From Cynocephalus volans (lineage: Eukaryota > Chordata > Mammalia > Dermoptera > Cynocephalidae): DNA of 64,000 nucleotides. Each line of letters opens with the position of its first letter. The stretch's first letter is position 1. Under the pieces are notes generated by a model, which ran no database searches, was not told the origin of the DNA, and worked only from the letters and a program-made list of their open reading frames with translations. Shown here one piece after another: positions 60,280 to 64,000 of this stretch. A program made the position numbers and the translations under genes. The DNA lies in assembly GCF_027409185.1 (NCBI RefSeq), contig NC_084462.1, forward strand, positions 1,054,001 through 1,118,000, written 5' to 3'.

Positions 60280-60370
60280 CTGGCCGGTTAGCTCGGTTTG
60301 TTAGAGCGCGGTGCTGTAACACCAAAGCAAGAGTTCACATCCCCATGCAGGCCAGGCACCAAAATATATA
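60280..60370 (+). mobile_element. tRNA-Ile-derived SINE, monomer close to tRNA
   Basis: CTGGCCGGTTAGCTCGGTTT and GTTAGAGCGCGGTGCTGTAA are close to a tRNA-Ile sequence; the tail is TATA-rich. Confidence 0.75.
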
Positions 60371-61123
60371 CATACATACTGGGCCAACAATCCAAATCCT
60401 TTAATAAGTGGCTGTGGGAAACAGGTCCAATTTCACGTCCCCCACTAGTGAGAATCCGATTGGTCCAGCTGGGGTCAGGTGTCCAGCGCTGGGGCCAATC
60501 AGCTGCAGCCAGGGTGTGGTCACGTAGTTCGAGGGGCTGTGCCTTCCATTCTCAGCGCAGATTTTCAAAGGTGTGTGAGCACCTACAGGCCACCGAAGTC
60601 TGGTGTTCTTTTCCAGAATACCCTTCCTCCACTGGCCACAGCTTTGAAGCCGGGTAGACCCCTCAGCCCCATTCCCAGGGCTTCCCCTTTTGGAGAACAC
60701 CCCTGTGCCCAGCACTCTTATCCTTGACGTTTCCCTGCCTTGGGAACAAAGTTTTCCCGTCCTAAATTCTCTTTTCCCCTCTCATTAAAGGATGTGTTTA
60801 CATAACAATTATTGTTAAAGTGAAGATTTCTCCCTTTCCCTCCTTATGTCAATGACTCGAGGCATTTCCTCCCAGCCTTTTTCTAGAGCAGAGCTGGAGA
60901 GCCATGTATGTAACTTAAAATTGTCCAGTAGCCACACCGAAAGAAACAGGTGATATTAACTTTCATAATATATTTTATGTGCTACAAGATTTCCAAAATA
61001 TTATTTCAACATGTAATCAACATAAAAATTAATAAGATATTTTACTACTTTTTAGGTACTTTGTGGGGGGCAGGGATCCAATATATGTGTCACCGAGCAC
61101 CTCAATTCGGACTACCATATTTC

Positions 61124-61569
61124 TTTTTTCTTTCTGGCGGCTGCCCAGGAGAATGAATCGAACCATGGACCTTGGTGTTATTGAAAGAAAGTGAGCCGAG
61201 ATGGCGGGTACCGTTCTAGCTTTATTAAAGGAAAAGAATCTACCAGGCTACGCTCAAAGTGGGGAACAGCCCTGAGCTGCCCTGAAAATGGGGGACGGCA
61301 CCAGGTGTGGGGGTGGTAGAGCTTATATAGTGTGCTAAGGGCTGGCTGATACCATCAAGGAGGGGCATTGTGCTAATGTGGATCGGAGGAGAACTGCGTC
61401 CTTGAGGAAGTAAAAGGGGTTTCTGTTTAAGTCAGGAAGGGAAGGGGGTGGGGAGGAGGTAGACGGTGCCATTTGTACTTGGGCTTGTCTAAAGTGGCGC
61501 TGGTTATGTTGCAGATCTATTAGTTATCAACACCACGATCTAACCAACTGAGCTAACCAGCCGGCCCGA
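61124..61569 (-). mobile_element. tRNA-Ile-derived SINE interrupted by a solo LTR
   Basis: SINE halves at 61124-61181 and 61523-61569 surround the LTR. A 15-bp near-perfect duplication (61109-61123, 61570-61584) flanks the whole, inside an hAT-type transposon. Confidence 0.8.
61182..61522 (-). mobile_element. Solo LTR of an endogenous retrovirus, inside a SINE
   Basis: A 341-bp insertion flanked by GTTAT (61177-61181 and 61523-61527) and ending CA on the minus strand. On that strand a TATATAAG box (about 61329) precedes AATAAA (61226-61221), as expected for U3-R-U5. It has no internal coding region. The 5' end reads TA rather than TG. Confidence 0.65.
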
Positions 61570-62037
61570 GGACTCCTATATTTCAAGTGCTCAATAGCCA
61601 CATCTGGCTAGTGGCTATCACATTGAAGTGTAGATCTAGAACTTTTTTTATCTCCTGTGTTCTTTTCCTTCCACTCATCTTTTTCCTTTTTCTTTTCCTT
61701 CCGTTCCTCCTCCTTCTCTTCTTTCTCTTACTTGTACTTCTTTCCTTTCATCATCCCTTTCATTTATTTCCCCCACTTCCAGAAGTCACCCGGGGTCTCC
61801 CTGCCCTTTCCTGGGAATTCTGTAAATTCCTAGGCTTCCTCAGCGTCACCGTGGCTTCAAAATTTTGTTTGCCGATTTAATTCACTCTGTGGACTATCTC
61901 ACTGGCCCGATTGTGTCTTCCTACCTCCAGAGCCTATTAACTAGACTTGGAATCCACCCTTCCCTTAAGCCCCACAAAAGCCCCAACTGGAAGGGCAGCG
62001 ACGTGGAGGGGGAGGTGAAAGGCGATGTCTGCCAGCC

Positions 62038-62345
62038 CTGTCCCACAGAAATGCAACGTGAGCCACAGTGTAATTCCAAATTTTTTAGTGGCCACATTAA
62101 AAGACATAAAAAGAAGCACGTGAAATTAATTTTGATGTATTTTACCCAACCCAATTTGTCCAAAATATTATTTCGACACATAATCAAGATAAACATAATT
62201 GAGACCTTTTATGTAATTTTTCCCCCCATACACAGTCTTTGAAATCTGGTGTGGATTTTACAGTCACAGTACATCTCAATTCAGTTGCCCCATTTCAAAT
62301 GATCTGCAGCCATAGTGGTATGAAGCTACTGCACTGGACAGCCTA
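62038..62345. mobile_element. hAT-type DNA transposon (MER58-like)
   Basis: Shares the CCAAAATATTATTTCGACAC and ACATCTCAATTCAGTTGCCC segments with the copies at 19382 and 60889; ends CACTGGACAGCCTAG. Confidence 0.65.
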
Positions 62346-62995
62346 GGTCTATATCACCCAAACGCCAGAAGTTTCATAGTAAACACTATGAACAGAAAAC
62401 ATACAAGGGCTCCAGCCACTCCCTACACCTCTGGGCCCCTGGGCCTCTTTCACTTCCTTATTCATCTCTAGAGTATTCTCCCCAGCCCGCCAGCTGACTC
62501 ATCTCTCCCGCTTCCACCTCCTTCCCTTTTCTTCTCCCAGCTCCTCCCTCCAGGAAGGCCCCTGGGAATTCCAGATCCTCTCTTTCTTGGGCAAAGCAGG
62601 GCCACTCACCCAGTCTCTGCCCACCTACCCCTACCTCAGGTAGCACCGAGTGCTCTTCCTCAAAAGGCAGGGTGGCTGCAAATAGAATTGCCTTTCTCTT
62701 TTCCTTCTACAGGTACATCTCGCACTCCCCAGTATGTTCAGTTCTTATACTCAGAGAGCAAGAATTCAGTCTCAGGACCCCATTTTTGAATCTACTTGAT
62801 TCCTGAGTTTTGGATAGCAAGTAGTGAGAATGTGACTAGCAAGGGAGACCAGCCCCATCTCACAAAAATGAATCCAAATCTGTCCCCTCTCTGAGTTCAG
62901 AGAACGAGGGACACCTGTATTTTTTTTTTTCCATACAAACATCAACCACATCCCCAGCATTTAATAGGTAAAAATAGCTTCAGGCCTTATCCTAT

Positions 62996-63635
62996 GTCTT
63001 TTTATAGATTTTTTTTTCATTTTTTAAAATTGAGATACACATACAGTGAGGTACAGAGAGGTACAAAAAGTGTGTAACTCATTGACAGTTTAAATATGCA
63101 TATACATTCATGTGACCATGCCCAGATTAGGGTATGGTAGATTGTCCAGTGCCCCAGAAGCCTCCCCTCTGCTCTTCCAATCACCATCGAATTTCACTGT
63201 AAATCAGTTTTGCCTTGTTTTCAACATCATCTAAACATAATCAAACAATATATATAATATCTTTTGTGTCTGGCTTATTTTGCTCTGTTATTACCAGATT
63301 GTTTGTTCACTGCCTTATACCATTGAGTATATACCATTATATAAATATACCGTAATTCTTCCGTTCTACCATTGGTGGACATTTGGGGTGTTTCAAGCAT
63401 TTGGCCATTACGAACATTCTATTATGAATATTCTATTACGAACATTCTCATACAAGTCTTCGAGGGACATGCACATTCACTTTTCTTGGGTGTATTCCCA
63501 TGGGAGAGGTATGCTTAGCTGTAATAGACACTGCCAGGCATTTTCCAAAGTGATTGTACCAGTTTACACTCTTATCAGCAGTGCAAGAGAGTTCCACTTG
63601 TTCTACATCCTTGCCAAGGTATCATGTCCACCTTT
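62996..63635 (-). mobile_element. Old LINE-1 3' fragment
   Basis: Resembles the L1 3' region in the minus orientation, with markers such as TTGGTGGACATTTGGGGTG and TTTCCAAAGTGATTGTACCA. Diverged, no reading frame. Confidence 0.65.
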
Positions 63636-63654
63636 TTAATTTTATTATATGTCA

Positions 63655-64000
63655 AGTTCTAGTCTAACTCATTTAAGTTCATAATCAGTTTCTGAGGGCT
63701 ACTTTAACAGAAGTGTCTTTGTCTTATAGTTCTGGAGGCTGGAAGTCCTCTTGGTTCCTTCTGAGGTCCGTGAGGGAAGGAGGTGTCCAGGCTTCTCTCT
63801 CCTTGGCTCGTAGGTGGCCATCTTCTCCCTGTGTCTCTTCATAACGTTTTCCCTCAATGTGTGTCTCTGTGTCCAAACTTCCCCTTTTTATAAGGACACC
63901 ACTCCTAACGGATTAGGTTCTACCCTAATGACCTCAGTTTAACTCTTCAGAGAACCCTCTCTACAAATAAGGTCACATTCTGAGGTACTGGGGGCTAGGA
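63655..64000 (-). mobile_element. MaLR-type LTR, cut by window end
   Basis: Contains TAGTTCTGGAGGCTGGAAGT and a run resembling the same LTR family as 41345-41858, in the same orientation. Confidence 0.5.

Larger units (their letters stand above)
60889..61632. mobile_element. hAT-type DNA transposon split by SINE and LTR
   Basis: Left part 60889-61123 and right part 61570-61632 align with the family at 19382-19686. Flanking octamers TTCTAGAG (60881-60888) and ATCTAGAA (61633-61640) resemble a hAT duplication. Confidence 0.7.

Noticed and set aside
60280-60370. Possible functional tRNA-Ile gene
   Set aside because: It has a SINE-like A/TA tail and a disrupted acceptor stem and anticodon region, and resembles the other SINE monomers.

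Overview
The window is placental-mammal nuclear DNA carrying four spliced protein genes in the order TMEM143 (-), SYNGR4 (+), KDELR1 (-), GRIN2D (+). This matches the gene order I know from human 19q13.33. About twenty copies of a tRNA-Ile-derived SINE are present, mostly dimers joined by a palindromic TATATA linker and ending in an A-rich tail. No Alu or B1 element was found. This SINE type is known from colugos (Dermoptera), so a colugo such as Galeopterus is the best inference; the ordinal call rests on the SINE alone.

Layout: 1-9752 holds the 5' part of TMEM143 (exons 1-3; the rest lies beyond the left edge). 9.0-10.3 kb is a CpG-rich head-to-head promoter with four NRF1-like palindromes shared with SYNGR4, whose four coding exons (11332-18467) rebuild a complete 234-residue protein. 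18.5-21.5 kb is a convergent intergenic stretch. KDELR1 (22219-27560) is complete, with five exons and 212 residues. A divergent GC-rich spacer leads to GRIN2D. GRIN2D has an inferred non-coding exon 1 ending at 30919 and nine coding exons from 34222 to 55889, encoding residues 1-750 of about 1,330. The last coding exons lie past the right edge, and 55890-64000 is intron.

All reading frames join in phase at GT-AG junctions and none of the four genes is broken. The genes share no pathway: TMEM143 is a little-studied (probably mitochondrial) membrane protein, SYNGR4 a synaptogyrin-family tetraspan, KDELR1 the Golgi-to-ER retrieval receptor, and GRIN2D the GluN2D subunit of NMDA receptors.

Most remaining DNA is repeats: SINEs, MIR and L2 fragments, MaLR-type LTRs, hAT-type DNA transposons, one 6.5 kb LINE-1 in GRIN2D intron 7, a truncated 5S rRNA retropseudogene, and several degenerate minisatellites. 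I found no operon, CRISPR array or other prokaryote-like system. The most unusual items are the LINE-1 with a tandem-repeat 5' UTR and an extra 205 bp inside its target-site duplication, a predicted upstream ORF overlapping the GRIN2D start, a three-layer nested insertion, an interrupted array of ZNF143-like motifs, and the tailless 5S retropseudogene.
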